DNA from: Deltaproteobacteria bacterium
GTDB lineage: Bacteria > Desulfobacterota > Desulfarculia > Adiutricales > Adiutricaceae
DNA: 64,000 bases
NCBI GenBank assembly: GCA_031278635.1
Contig: JAITKA010000064.1
Coordinates: forward strand, 1 to 64,000
Direction: 5' to 3'
Every line of letters starts with the position of its first letter. Within the stretch, counting starts at the first letter, position 1. The position numbers were made by a program, and so were the translations under genes. The notes below the pieces were generated by a model, which was given only the letters and a program-made list of their open reading frames with translations, ran no database searches and was not told where the DNA came from. Of the stretch, positions 35,707 to 47,994 are shown one piece after another.

Positions 35707-36364
35707 TGGGACGCGGGGGCCATTCGGGGGCTTGGCCTGGGGGGAAGCCATGGGCCGCGCCGGGCCCCGGAAACCGGGCCTCGGAAACCATGCTCCCGGA
35801 TGTCCAAGGGGCGGTTGGCCACGCGCCGGGCCGGCGGGGGAAAATGCCGGGAGAAGGCATTTTGCAAAATTAGTGCCAATGCTTCAAGATCAGAGGGCTT
35901 TTTAGATAAATATGTGACGCTTTTGCCATGCCATCAAATAGAAGGTGGTTTACAAATTTCACGGCAAAGTGTAAAATAACCCTGAGCTTACTACAAGCGG
36001 GTGGGTTAAGCCCCACGGTAGAAGGCTGGTTGAAAAAGTCCGCCGTCCCATGAGTATCGCTGACAAAAAAACGCGCTAGCCGCGGCATTCCGTCCGATCA
36101 AAATTGGTTAACTAACTAGTGTTTGTTAACATTGTTTACAAAGATCGGTTTTTTGCCGTTGTGGTTGTTTTTGTGGTTGAATCGATGGCATAGCTTTATT
36201 TGACGATTATGAATTAATTAGGGCTTTTTTCATCAGATTGTTTAACATCTTGCGCTAAAGCGATTTATGTGCATATATATAGGGTTCCGACAACACACCT
36301 GGTTTGAGACCGCTCAAACCGCATTCCGCCTCGACGCTGGTCGAAGGTTACCTGGGTTATTTTT
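35707..36364. other. intergenic before the V4R gene
   Basis: A GC-rich patch (35707-35860) is followed by AT-rich DNA. No gene can be supported: a 72-codon minus-strand frame at 35870-36088 has no recognisable pattern. The 13-mer gtgtttgttaaca at 36119-36131 is found again, inverted, at 54060-54072 in front of the mobB-like gene. Confidence 0.4.
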
Positions 36365-36886
36365 ATGTCAGACAGGAAATACGAATTCTCGTGGGAACTA
36401 ATCGGTGATTTGGACAACGCCAGGCCAAATCTGGGGCCAACCCTGCGCATAGAGGCCTATCGGCTTCTTCAGTTTTGCACCCGGGATATTTTGGAGCAAA
36501 GGTACGGGACTGAAGCCGCCGATGAGATCTTCTATCAGTCCGGGGCCTTAGCCGGTCGTAATTTCTACGAGAACGTCCTTGACCACAAGCCCACGGATAT
36601 CCAGGACCTGGTCAAGCAACTTCAGACCCTGCTCAAGGACATCGGCATAGGCATCTTCAAGGTCGAAAAGCTCAGCGAGAACCTGGAGTGCATCATGACC
36701 GTTTCCGAGGATCTGGACTGCTCGGGCCTCCCCGAGCTCGGTTACGGGGTCTGCGTCTACGACGAGGGCTTCATCTCCGGCATCCTGGAGTCCTTTACCG
36801 GCCGTCCTTTCGACGTGAAGGAGATCGACTGCTGGTGCACCAACGAGCGCACCTGCCGTTTCGAGGCCAAGCCCAAGGCCCAGTGA
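36365..36886 (+). CDS. V4R-domain (4-vinyl reductase type) protein
   Basis: A 173-residue protein consisting of a V4R domain, a predicted small-molecule-binding domain found alone or attached to regulators and methanogenesis or chlorophyll proteins. It shows the RIEAYRLLQFCTRDILEQRYG start, YQSGALAGRNFYENVL, and the C-terminal ECIMTVSEDLDCSGLP...GVCVYDEGFISGILES, EIDCWCTNERTCRFEA with conserved Cys residues that could bind a metal. The diguanylate cyclase gene follows after 176 bases, so it may sense a ligand for that enzyme. The ligand is unknown. Confidence 0.8.
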   Translation: MSDRKYEFSWELIGDLDNARPNLGPTLRIEAYRLLQFCTRDILEQRYGTEAADEIFYQSGALAGRNFYENVLDHKPTDIQDLVKQLQTLLKDIGIGIFKVEKLSENLECIMTVSEDLDCSGLPELGYGVCVYDEGFISGILESFTGRPFDVKEIDCWCTNERTCRFEAKPKAQ

Positions 36887-37004
36887 TCCTGTCCGTGGCC
36901 AGCGAACTTGTCGCCGGCCCTTACGCCCATGGGGGGCTGGTGCCGGTGGCCCCGGGCCGGGGGCGGCAAATTCGCGCCGGCGTCCAAGGTTTTATTTACG
37001 AAAA

Positions 37005-37045
37005 GGGAGGCTGGACGCAAACGACGTAAGTTTGGTCAGCCTCCC
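37005..37045 (+). terminator. hairpin between V4R and GGDEF genes
   Basis: gggaggctg (37005-37013) pairs with cagcctccc (37037-37045), loop of 23 bases, followed by 'tatta' rather than a clean T-run. It may lower read-through into the GGDEF gene, whose GTG start is 18 bases further on. Confidence 0.45.
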
Positions 37046-37062
37046 TATTAACGTGGCCAGTA

Positions 37063-38157
37063 GTGACTGAAACGTACCAAGAAAAGAAAAGGCTAAGCCA
37101 CTTCACCAAGGCCCAGGCCGAATCGATGTTCAAGTTTCTTGAGAAGGTCATTACCGAGAGCAAGACACCTGTTCTACCCCCAGAATATGCCCAATGGGAT
37201 ACTTTTAATTCCCTTTTTCAGCACACCAGTGAGATAAAGTCGGCCCTGGCCAACTTCGCCAAGGGCGATTTGGACCTGCGGGTGGTCAAGAAAGGGGCCA
37301 CGACCGGTAACCTCAAGGCCATCCTGGCCAATCTCTCCCATCTAGCCTGGCAGTTCAAGGTGGCCGCCCAGGGCGACTTTAGCCACACCGTCGATTTCAT
37401 GGGCGAGTTCTCCGACGCCTTTAACCTCATGACCTCGAACCTCGCCCGCCACGAAAAAGAGATAAGCGAAAAGCAGCAGCAGCTCGCGGTCATGGCCGAG
37501 GAGCTAAAGAAAGAGATCCGCCACCGGGACATGGTCGAGGCGGCCTTAAAGGAGAGCGAGAACAATTACCGCAACCTGGCCCTCCACGATCCCCTGACCA
37601 AGATCTACAACCGCAGCTATTTCAGCGAGGCCGGCACCAGGGAGGTCGAGATAACCAGGCGCAGGGGCGACGAGTTGTGCCTCCTGATGATGGACCTCGA
37701 CAAGTTCAAGCGCTTTAACGATACGTACGGCCACCTTAACGGTGACTCCGCCCTTATCCACATAACCAAGATAGTCCAGGAGATACAGCGCAAGACCGAC
37801 ATCTTCGCCCGCTTCGGCGGGGAGGAGTTCGTGCTTTTGCTGCCCCAGACCCCCTTCTCGGGTGGCAAGATCATAGCCGAAAAGCTTAGGTCCGAGATAG
37901 CCTCGCGGCGCGACCCGGCCCCGAACTGCTCGGAACCCATAACCATAAGCATAGGCCTGGCCTCCCTGACCCAGGTGGATACCCTGAGGGAACCCTCCTC
38001 GGAGGCGGTCCTCCGCGACCTAATCTCGCGGGCCGACTCGGCCTTGTACGACGCCAAGAAACTGGGGGGTAATTGCGTGTGCTATTACGCCCCGAAGGAC
38101 GAACCGAACGTGTCCCACGTCCAGGCCGGCCTGGGCGTCAATAAGCTGTCGGCCTAG
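37063..38157 (+). CDS. HAMP-like/GGDEF diguanylate cyclase
   Basis: 364 residues. There is no membrane segment. The N-terminal part contains a HAMP-like or PAS-linker region (ALANFAKGDLDLRVV, then AAQGDFSHTVDFMGEFSDAFN), then a coiled coil (about 125-165), then GGDEF. The active-site motif GGEEF is at 252-256, with NRSYFSEAG, DLDKFKRFNDTYGH and an intact inhibitory RxxD (RKTD) exactly five residues before GGEEF. It should make cyclic di-GMP with product inhibition. GTG start at 37063 with a poor ribosome site. Probably paired with the V4R protein upstream. Confidence 0.9.
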   Translation: MTETYQEKKRLSHFTKAQAESMFKFLEKVITESKTPVLPPEYAQWDTFNSLFQHTSEIKSALANFAKGDLDLRVVKKGATTGNLKAILANLSHLAWQFKVAAQGDFSHTVDFMGEFSDAFNLMTSNLARHEKEISEKQQQLAVMAEELKKEIRHRDMVEAALKESENNYRNLALHDPLTKIYNRSYFSEAGTREVEITRRRGDELCLLMMDLDKFKRFNDTYGHLNGDSALIHITKIVQEIQRKTDIFARFGGEEFVLLLPQTPFSGGKIIAEKLRSEIASRRDPAPNCSEPITISIGLASLTQVDTLREPSSEAVLRDLISRADSALYDAKKLGGNCVCYYAPKDEPNVSHVQAGLGVNKLSA

Positions 38158-38159
38158 GG

Positions 38160-38179
38160 CCCGGCGGAAAACCGCCGGG
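38160..38179 (+). terminator. hairpin after the GGDEF gene
   Basis: cccggcgg-aaaa-ccgccggg, perfect 8-bp stem three bases after the stop codon; no T-run. Likely transcript end or stabiliser. Confidence 0.5.
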
Positions 38180-38381
38180 AGGGCCACCGGGGAAAGAACG
38201 AAAGGACCGATGGAAGGCGATTTGGGAGGTTGCTTATCAATTTAAGTCAAAACGTTAAATAGGCAAAGAAGTAAAAATAACGAAATTCATGATATTTATG
38301 TGTGGCTTTTAGCCCTTCGAGGGGCCTTTTGGATAGTCGGGAATTTTCCTTTGGCCTCAAAATTAGTGACGTCGTGGCCTA

Positions 38382-40142
38382 GTGAATAGATTTACCCTGA
38401 GTTTAAAAATAATATTGAGTTTTGCCGCCGTGGTCGCGGCGGCCCTCGTTTTGCTGATCGTGGTCGTCGTGACCGCCGAAAGGGAACTGGCGACGGAAAG
38501 GGGCTTGTGGCCGGGCATGTGGGAGCTGGGCCACGTGGCCGGGTCCCTTGGCCCCGGGAGCGATCGAAGCGCCGCCGGGAACCGGGTCCGGGAGTCCCTG
38601 GCCCAGTCCCCCGGCAAGGGCGCCACGGGCCCCCTCGCCGAGGCCGGGGCGCGGGTTAACTCCCTGGCCCAGCTTCGCGAGGGCCTCGATCGGGCCACGG
38701 CGGAGTTTGGCCAAAAGAAAGGCGCGCTTAACCTCGCCGCCCTGGAATTGGCCCTGGCCCGGCCCGGGGACGGGGTCCCGGCTGAACTTTCCGACCTTCT
38801 GGCCTCCGTCCTGGGGCTAGGCGACAAAAATCCCCCCCAAGCCCAAGACGTCCAAGCGGTCAAAGGGAAGCTCGAGGCCTACGGGGCCAAGTCGGCCCAG
38901 GGGGCCGGATCCGCCCTGACCGGGGCCCTGGGCGGGCTTTCGCGGAGCCTGGACGACTTCGCGGCGGCCCTTGCGGCCCTGTCCAAGGCCGGGGCGGATC
39001 TGTCCGCCCAGTCGGCCGCCCTGGCCAAGGCCCCTGGGGTGGGGGCGAGGCCGGCCTACGGCCTCTGGCCCAAGGTCACGGTCGGCATCCTGGCGCTACT
39101 GGTCCTCTCGGGCGGCCTGGTCCTCCTGTTGATAGCCAAGGCCATAAGGCCCCTCTCCCGCATCCAGGGCTGGCTCGACAAAAGCTCCAGGGACGTAACC
39201 AAAACCTCCGTCTCGCTTTCGCGCTCCAGCCAATCCCTGGCCAAGGGGGCCGCCGAGAACACCAAGGCCGTTTTGGACGCCATCTCCAGCCTCGAGGTCC
39301 TCCTGAGCACGGCCAAGCGGAACGCCGGGCACGCGGGCCAGGCCAAGGCGCTGATCGACCGGGCCAAGTCCTTCGTCGACGAGGCCCACGAGACCATGCT
39401 CCATATCTCCGCGACCATGGAGGAGATAAAGAATTCCGGTGAGGCCAGTAGCCAGATCGTCAAGACCGTCGACCAGATAGCTTTCCAGACCAACATCCTG
39501 GCCCTGAACGCCGCGGTCGAGGCGGCCAGGGCCGGGGAGGCCGGGCTCAGCTTCGCCGTGGTCGCCGACGAGGTCAGGAACCTGGCCAACAGCTCCTCGG
39601 CCGCCGCCAAAAACACCACCTCGATTTTGGATTCCAGCCTAAGGCGCATCACCGAGGGGGCCGATCTGGTCAAGATGGCCGAGAAGAGCTTCGAGGCCCT
39701 GGTGACCGTATCCGACGAGGTGGCCAACCTCATGACCGGCATCACCGAGGACAGCCAGGGCCAGGCCAGGGAGATCCAGGACGTCCATCAATCCATCGCC
39801 ATGATGGACAAGGTCACCCAGGAAAATTCCATGGAGGCCGCCGAGGCCGGTAACATCTCCAAAGAGCTTACAAGGCAGGCCGATCTCCTGAACCGGACCA
39901 TAGCCCACGTGGCCAGCGTGATCACCGGCGCCGAGGGCGCCGTGGCCACCGGGGCCGGGCTTTGGGACGAGGGCCCGGGCCAGGGGCCCGAGGGGGGCCG
40001 GCCGGGAAAACGCTCCCGCCAGACCGAGGGGGCCCGGATCGGGGCCCCCGAGGCCGAGCCGGTGCCCGTGAAAAAGTCCTTCGGCAAACCTTCCCAAAAA
40101 GCCATGGACAAGGCCCTCCCGATGGACGACGATTTTTTCTGA
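38382..40142 (+). CDS. methyl-accepting chemotaxis-type receptor
   Basis: A 586-residue membrane receptor. TM1 about residues 7-30 ([21 protein letters not shown]), an Ala/Gly-rich helical periplasmic region about 31-225, TM2 about 227-250 ([21 protein letters not shown]), then the signalling helix bundle. The hairpin tip [39 protein letters not shown] is essentially the MCP consensus. The very C-terminus is Pro/Gly-rich and basic rather than an NWETF-type tether. No che genes are in the window, so it may feed another kinase, for example the hybrid kinase at 43594. GTG start. Confidence 0.9.
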   Translation: MNRFTLSLKIILSFAAVVAAALVLLIVVVVTAERELATERGLWPGMWELGHVAGSLGPGSDRSAAGNRVRESLAQSPGKGATGPLAEAGARVNSLAQLREGLDRATAEFGQKKGALNLAALELALARPGDGVPAELSDLLASVLGLGDKNPPQAQDVQAVKGKLEAYGAKSAQGAGSALTGALGGLSRSLDDFAAALAALSKAGADLSAQSAALAKAPGVGARPAYGLWPKVTVGILALLVLSGGLVLLLIAKAIRPLSRIQGWLDKSSRDVTKTSVSLSRSSQSLAKGAAENTKAVLDAISSLEVLLSTAKRNAGHAGQAKALIDRAKSFVDEAHETMLHISATMEEIKNSGEASSQIVKTVDQIAFQTNILALNAAVEAARAGEAGLSFAVVADEVRNLANSSSAAAKNTTSILDSSLRRITEGADLVKMAEKSFEALVTVSDEVANLMTGITEDSQGQAREIQDVHQSIAMMDKVTQENSMEAAEAGNISKELTRQADLLNRTIAHVASVITGAEGAVATGAGLWDEGPGQGPEGGRPGKRSRQTEGARIGAPEAEPVPVKKSFGKPSQKAMDKALPMDDDFF

Positions 40143-40968
40143 GGCCCCGACGTGACTTGTTTGTCGTGACTTGTTTGAAGGCCAGAAATCTCGGTAATTC
40201 GTATCATATTTAAGTAATTTTAGGCTGCATATGGAAGTTTAAATTGTTGTTAAATCTAGCAAGGCAGACGGTTTAAAATTTTTAAGCAGAAAAAAGTCGA
40301 TTATTGGCCTTCTAACTGGTGGCTTGTCTATAATTAAATATTGACTTACAACGAATATTAGTTACAATAAGACTAATATTTCGGCAAGATCTCCAAGCCG
40401 TTTTCCGACGCCTCAGGGCGGCCCCCATGGCCCCCCTTAGGCTTGGCGGTAAATTGACCCTAATTTAGGGTAACGAAGGGGGTTTTAACGGAAACGTAAA
40501 TACAAAAAAGCAAAGAGTTTTTATCGTAATTGGTTAATGGCATATTATTGGAACTCCAAAAAGCAGAAAATTAATGGTCTTTAATTAGCGAAATTGTCTT
40601 GGTTAGGCCCCGGTTGATGCGATAAAGGGCGAAAGGTCTGGCGTAAGGCCTTGATCGGCCGCGGGGGCCCGGGATCCAAGGCGTCGGTTTAGCGTGGGGG
40701 AATCACTGACTTTTCGCGGTTTGGCTTAAGTTTCCAAACCCGCTTGTATTTTGGCAACGGGACCTATAGAATAATTATTTAAAGGTTACGTTCACTTCTA
40801 AGCCGCGTTTTAATCTTGTTGGTTCGGTGTCATTAAAGTAAGTGGACGGTTCCTCCGTTTCGCCCCCGTTTTCTATTCCATCGATAGGGTCCATACGTGG
40901 TAAGCCCAAGAACCCCCCCAACGATTAGGGCCCGCGGCCCGTCAAGCGGGCGGTCAAATAATAAACCC
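40143..40968. other. AT-rich intergenic with inverted repeats
   Basis: About 825 bases without a gene. aatattagt (40354-40362) and actaatatt (40372-40380) form a 9-bp inverted repeat next to a possible promoter (TTGACT 40341, TACAAT about 40363). A second palindrome, accctaa-t-ttagggt, is near 40457-40471. No coding signal. Confidence 0.45.
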
Positions 40969-43515
40969 ATGGAGTCTCCAGCCTTGCCAACCCCCAGGAC
41001 AAAATACGTTTCGCCGCCCCGGCCCCCGGCAACGGGAAAAGGGTTATCCCTGACCGTGGCCTGCCTTTCCCTGGCGTTCATACTCTCGTCAGGGCCTTTG
41101 GCCCTGGGCCAAACGCCCGAGGCGGGGCCCCGGGGCCAGGCCGCCTCCCAGGCCGAGGCGGCGCGGTACGGGGGCACGACCGACATCGTTCTGACCAAAA
41201 CGGTCGAGGTATATTCCTACGAGGATCTGACTTTTTCCATCGACAGCTACACCATAAAGCCAGGCGACAACATAGCCAACATCCTCAAGGCCCAGGGCGT
41301 GTGGCCCCAGCAGCCGGACCAGAAACGGGAGTCCCAGTTACTTAGGCTCGTAAGCGAGCTAAACCCGGTCATCGCCAACCTAAACCAGATCTCGTCGGGC
41401 CAGACCATCTACCTGCCCTCGTCAAGGGGCCTGGACGAGGTCAAGGCCCAGGCGCAGGCCCAGGCCGCCCTTTTGGAAAACCTCGAGGCCAACCCGGACG
41501 CCAAGAAGGTAGCCACCTACGAGTTGGATCAACCGACCCAGAGCCCGGCCAGGGTGGTGGTCAGGAGGCAGATGCCGCCCGAGGAGGAGCTGGCCGAGGG
41601 CGAGTTTAAGCTGTGGCCGGACGGGAAGCCCCCCGAGGGGCCGCCCGCCGAGGAAGCGGCCCCGGTCGCCCCGATGAACCCGATCATACCCTTCGTGGGC
41701 CAGGGCCGGCAGCCGCCCGCGCCGGCGCAGGCGCAGGTCGCGGCCAACCCCGAGCCCGCCGGGGAACCCCAGGCGGCGCCCGAGCCCCCGGCCCCGGCCA
41801 GGGCCCAGGCCGCCCCCGTAAGCGCGCCCCAGGGCCCAGGCAACGAGGGCCCGCTGGCCACGTCCGCGGACGGGACGGTCTACCGGACCGTCAAGGTCAG
41901 GAAGGGCGACACGCTGGAGAAGCTCCTGCGGCGCGAGGGCCTGGACAGGAACCTCATCTACCGGCATTTGATAAAGCTGACCGTGGAGCTGAACCCCGGC
42001 CTTAAAAACCCCAACCTCATAGTCGCCGGGGCCGAGCTTAGGATCCCCGCTTCCGGCGGTTACCTGGCCGGTTACGGCGAGGCGGCCACGGTGGCGGCGG
42101 CCGAGGTCGCCCCCGCCCCCGCGCGGACGGCCAAGGCCGAGCCGGAGCCGGCCCCGAGCCCGCCCAGCTCCGGGGCCAAGGACCCGGCCCCGGTTGGCGC
42201 CGGGAAATACGTGATACCGACCAAAAGGCTCCCGGCGGCCCCCCTCCCGACCATGGAGGCCTTAAACGCCCGGACGGCGCTGGGGATTATTTTCACGAGG
42301 CTGGGCGAGAAGCTGGTCAGCAAGGGCCGGCTGTTCATGCCCCTGGATGAGCCGCCCCATTTCGATATCGATACGGCGGTTATACCGATAATTGAGTTCA
42401 ATAACAACCGGAAGATAATATTGGACTTTAATGGCGATATCGAGGCCGGTCTGATCAAGCGTTTTACGGATAAGTATACCGAATATTCCGTCTTCCAACC
42501 GGCCAAAAAGGAAAGCTTGGACAAGGCCCTGGAGCGCCTTCTGGCCTTGGCCAATTACTACCGCGTGTACGGGAAAAACCAAGCCTTCGAGGGCGGGCGG
42601 GACGTGAAGCTCAAGATCACGGCCGACTGGCTGATCTGGCCCTCGGTGGATAGCTGGAACAAGGGCCAGCCCACCATAGTCAACCTGGCCCCCTCGGCCG
42701 AAAACGGGACGCCGCCGGTCTGGGTCAGGTTCCTGAACGAGCACGGCATGAAGGTCATAGACCTCTTCCAGGGCCGCGTCATCGGGCCCTCGGGGGCCTC
42801 CCCGACCCCGGTCAACAATTTCACGGTCATCGAGGTGGACCAAAACCCCAGCGCCTTCGCCGTGGCCCTAATCAGGAGCCTGGGTTACTCGCCCAGGGTC
42901 GGGGTCACCGTCGATAACGAGAGGGGCAGGGTGGTCACCGGCGGGGCCGAGGCCAACCTGGGGAATTTCCCCCCGGTCTTCTGGGAGACCGAGAAGGGCC
43001 GTTTCATCTTGGAGTATGGCGAGTTCTCGACCGAGGATCTGCAAATCTTGAGGAAAAACGGCTTCAACATCATCTCCAGCCCCAAGGAATTCCGGCCTGT
43101 CCTGAAGGCCATACTGGACAGCGAGAACATAACCCTCGGGGGGAACCTGGTCCTGAACGGCAACTCGACCGGCGGGCCCTCGATAGAGCTGACCATAGCC
43201 GGCCAGAGCTTCCAGTTTAACGGGCGGTCGTATCTCTTTACGCCCGTTAGCCTTCCCGAGAACATGACTTCCCTGGACCCCAACCAAAACGTTGTGGTCC
43301 TCCATTACAAACAGGGGCCGGCCACGGTGATATCGGGCGGCCCCGCCCCGGGCCAGGGCGGCCAGGCCACGGCCGCGCCTACGGCGCCATCCGCCCCGGC
43401 CGCCCAAACCGGTCAGACCGATCAAGGCGGCCCGGCCCCGGCTTCCGGGGCCATGACGGCGGAGACTTTGACCGACGGGGCCGGCTCGGCCTCGATAACG
43501 GTCGAGCCATACTAA
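40969..43515 (+). CDS. large LysM-domain secreted protein
   Basis: 848 residues from ATG 40969. A basic N-terminus and hydrophobic stretch (LSLTVACLSLAFILSSGPLALG, about residues 26-47) form a signal peptide. Two LysM-like modules lie at about 90-155 (YTIKPGDNIANILKAQG..LNPVIANLNQISSGQTIYLP) and about 308-365 (VKVRKGDTLEKLLRREG..LNPGLKNPNLIVAGAELRIP). They are separated by Ala/Pro/Glu-rich linkers. The C-terminal 440 residues (from PLPTMEALNARTALGIIF) form a globular domain of unknown type. Architecture loosely recalls FimV or cell-wall-binding secreted factors. A possible longer start is at 40897. It is followed by the hybrid kinase. Confidence 0.7.
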   Translation: MESPALPTPRTKYVSPPRPPATGKGLSLTVACLSLAFILSSGPLALGQTPEAGPRGQAASQAEAARYGGTTDIVLTKTVEVYSYEDLTFSIDSYTIKPGDNIANILKAQGVWPQQPDQKRESQLLRLVSELNPVIANLNQISSGQTIYLPSSRGLDEVKAQAQAQAALLENLEANPDAKKVATYELDQPTQSPARVVVRRQMPPEEELAEGEFKLWPDGKPPEGPPAEEAAPVAPMNPIIPFVGQGRQPPAPAQAQVAANPEPAGEPQAAPEPPAPARAQAAPVSAPQGPGNEGPLATSADGTVYRTVKVRKGDTLEKLLRREGLDRNLIYRHLIKLTVELNPGLKNPNLIVAGAELRIPASGGYLAGYGEAATVAAAEVAPAPARTAKAEPEPAPSPPSSGAKDPAPVGAGKYVIPTKRLPAAPLPTMEALNARTALGIIFTRLGEKLVSKGRLFMPLDEPPHFDIDTAVIPIIEFNNNRKIILDFNGDIEAGLIKRFTDKYTEYSVFQPAKKESLDKALERLLALANYYRVYGKNQAFEGGRDVKLKITADWLIWPSVDSWNKGQPTIVNLAPSAENGTPPVWVRFLNEHGMKVIDLFQGRVIGPSGASPTPVNNFTVIEVDQNPSAFAVALIRSLGYSPRVGVTVDNERGRVVTGGAEANLGNFPPVFWETEKGRFILEYGEFSTEDLQILRKNGFNIISSPKEFRPVLKAILDSENITLGGNLVLNGNSTGGPSIELTIAGQSFQFNGRSYLFTPVSLPENMTSLDPNQNVVVLHYKQGPATVISGGPAPGQGGQATAAPTAPSAPAAQTGQTDQGGPAPASGAMTAETLTDGAGSASITVEPY

Positions 43516-43593
43516 AGAGGAGAGGTGATCCGGGCCAAGTCGCCCGCGAAGTCCCTTCGCGGCTTTAAGCGTACGCACTCGAGATGAGTCACG

Positions 43594-46542
<2,949 letters not shown>

Positions 46543-46577
46543 GCGGCCATGCCTTCCCGGGATGGCGAAACCAAAGC

Positions 46578-47234
46578 ATGTCGCCCATCGATCAAAGCGC
46601 GCCCTTCGAAAACGGGGCCAAGCCCTTCCCGGCCGACACGGCCCTGATCCTGGCCGGCGGCCGCGGGCTCAGGATGGGCTATGACAAAAAGCGCCTCGCC
46701 CTTGGGGGCAAATCGGTCCTGGAAAGGCTGCTGGAGGGGCTCGGTCCGCTTTTCGCCAAGGTATTGGTGTCCTCGAATGACCCAGTCCCCGGCCTTGAGG
46801 CGCTCCCCGACACCCTTGGCTCCGGCCCCCTGGCCGGCATTTACCAGGGCCTCCTTCACTCCCCCTCGGACTGGCTATACGTCATCGCCTGCGACATGCC
46901 CTTCGTGAACCCCGGCTACATCGCCCATCTGAGGTCGATCGTGGCTTTGGGGGCTTGCGACGTCTGCCTGACCTCCCGCCAGGGGGGCCGCTATGAGCCC
47001 TTTAACGCTTTTTATTCCAAAAATTGCCTAAACGTAATAAAAGAGGCCTTGGAAAGGGGAGAATACAAGATTCAACCGGTCGTGGACCGCCTGAGGGTGG
47101 CCGTGATCCCCCCCGAGATCGCCAAAACCTTCGGTTCCGAGACGATGTTTTTCAACATCAACCGCCCCGGGGACCTGGATCGGGCCGAGGCCCGCTTACG
47201 GGACGCGCCTCCCGGCCCGAAGGGAGACCCCTGA
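46578..47234 (+). CDS. mobA: molybdenum cofactor guanylyltransferase
   Basis: Attaches GMP to molybdopterin to make the guanine dinucleotide cofactor (bis-MGD) needed by formate dehydrogenases. 218 residues. The nucleotide motif LAGGRGLRMGYDKK, GSGPLAGIYQGL, ACDMPFVNP (metal-binding Asp) and NINRPGDL near the end are diagnostic. ATG 46578 was chosen over an upstream open extension that overlaps the kinase gene. It is the only plus-strand gene of the formate dehydrogenase island, facing it across a terminator. Confidence 0.92.
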   Translation: MSPIDQSAPFENGAKPFPADTALILAGGRGLRMGYDKKRLALGGKSVLERLLEGLGPLFAKVLVSSNDPVPGLEALPDTLGSGPLAGIYQGLLHSPSDWLYVIACDMPFVNPGYIAHLRSIVALGACDVCLTSRQGGRYEPFNAFYSKNCLNVIKEALERGEYKIQPVVDRLRVAVIPPEIAKTFGSETMFFNINRPGDLDRAEARLRDAPPGPKGDP

Positions 47235-47272
47235 TCCCCCCAAAAAAAATGGCGTCCCGCGACGCCCCTTTG

Positions 47273-47300
47273 AAGGCCGGCCGCCGATACGGCCTTTTTT
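47273..47300 (+). terminator. intrinsic terminator after mobA
   Basis: aaggccg (47273-47279) pairs with cggcctt (47290-47296), then T-run to 47300. Confidence 0.75.
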
Positions 47301-47463
47301 CCTCCCGCATAAATTTCACTCCCATAAATTTCCGCGTTTTTAATTAAAACTCCCCCTCGCCCGGCCCCCGGGCAAAAAAATAACGCCGGGATTCGGTCGG
47401 CAGGTCTAGCCATGCCGCGTCCCGGCGTCGGGTCATGACCGGGTTCCACCCGGCAGGGTTAAC

Positions 47464-47994
47464 TCAAAGGGTGGCCTGGGTCCAGGAGCCGCTCACGGCG
47501 GCCCGTCGCCTGTCGGCGATCTCGTCGCGGAGCTCGCTTTCGGTGACCAGTTCCAGGGCGTCGGTCAGGCAGACCCGGACGCAGGCCGGCGAGTCGGCCA
47601 CGCCGGCGCAGAGGTCGCATTTCAGGGCCACGCACTTGGGCATGCCGTCGGGCATCGTCTGGCCGGTCTCGACCATGTCCATGGCCCCGAAGGGACAGGC
47701 CAGGACGCAGTTCTTGCAGCCGATGCACTTGTTGGCGTTGACCAGCACGCGCCCGGCCTCCATCCCGATGGCCCCGGAGACGCAGGCGGCCTTGCAGGCG
47801 GGCGTCTCGCACTGGCGGCAGTGGATGGGCGCCGTGACCGAGGACGTTTTGACCATGAAAAGCCTGGGGTTGAACTTGTAGTCGTCGTACCCGAGCTCGA
47901 AGAGCCGACGGCCCTCGTGGGCCACAACGCAGCTTATGAGGCAGGTCCGGCAGCCGATGCAGCGGCCGGGGTTGGCTTTGATGAAGGAGTTCAT
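47464..47994 (-). CDS. HycB/HydN-like Fe-S subunit of the Cys formate dehydrogenase
   Basis: A 176-residue polyferredoxin that passes electrons between formate dehydrogenase and a partner. Sixteen Cys arranged as four 4Fe-4S sites: CIGCRTCLISC, CRQCETPACKAAC, CIGCKNCVLAC, and CDLCAGVADSPACVRVC. Same architecture as HydN, HycB and the HycB subunits of hydrogen-dependent CO2 reductase. Its ATG overlaps the fdhF stop (ATGA), so it is co-translated with the dehydrogenase. It is a paralogue of the gene at 54710. Confidence 0.93.
   Translation of the reverse strand: MNSFIKANPGRCIGCRTCLISCVVAHEGRRLFELGYDDYKFNPRLFMVKTSSVTAPIHCRQCETPACKAACVSGAIGMEAGRVLVNANKCIGCKNCVLACPFGAMDMVETGQTMPDGMPKCVALKCDLCAGVADSPACVRVCLTDALELVTESELRDEIADRRRAAVSGSWTQATL

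Noticed and set aside
35870-36088. Possible transposase fragment on the minus strand
   Set aside because: 72 codons with no DDE motif or recognisable family pattern and no terminal repeats.
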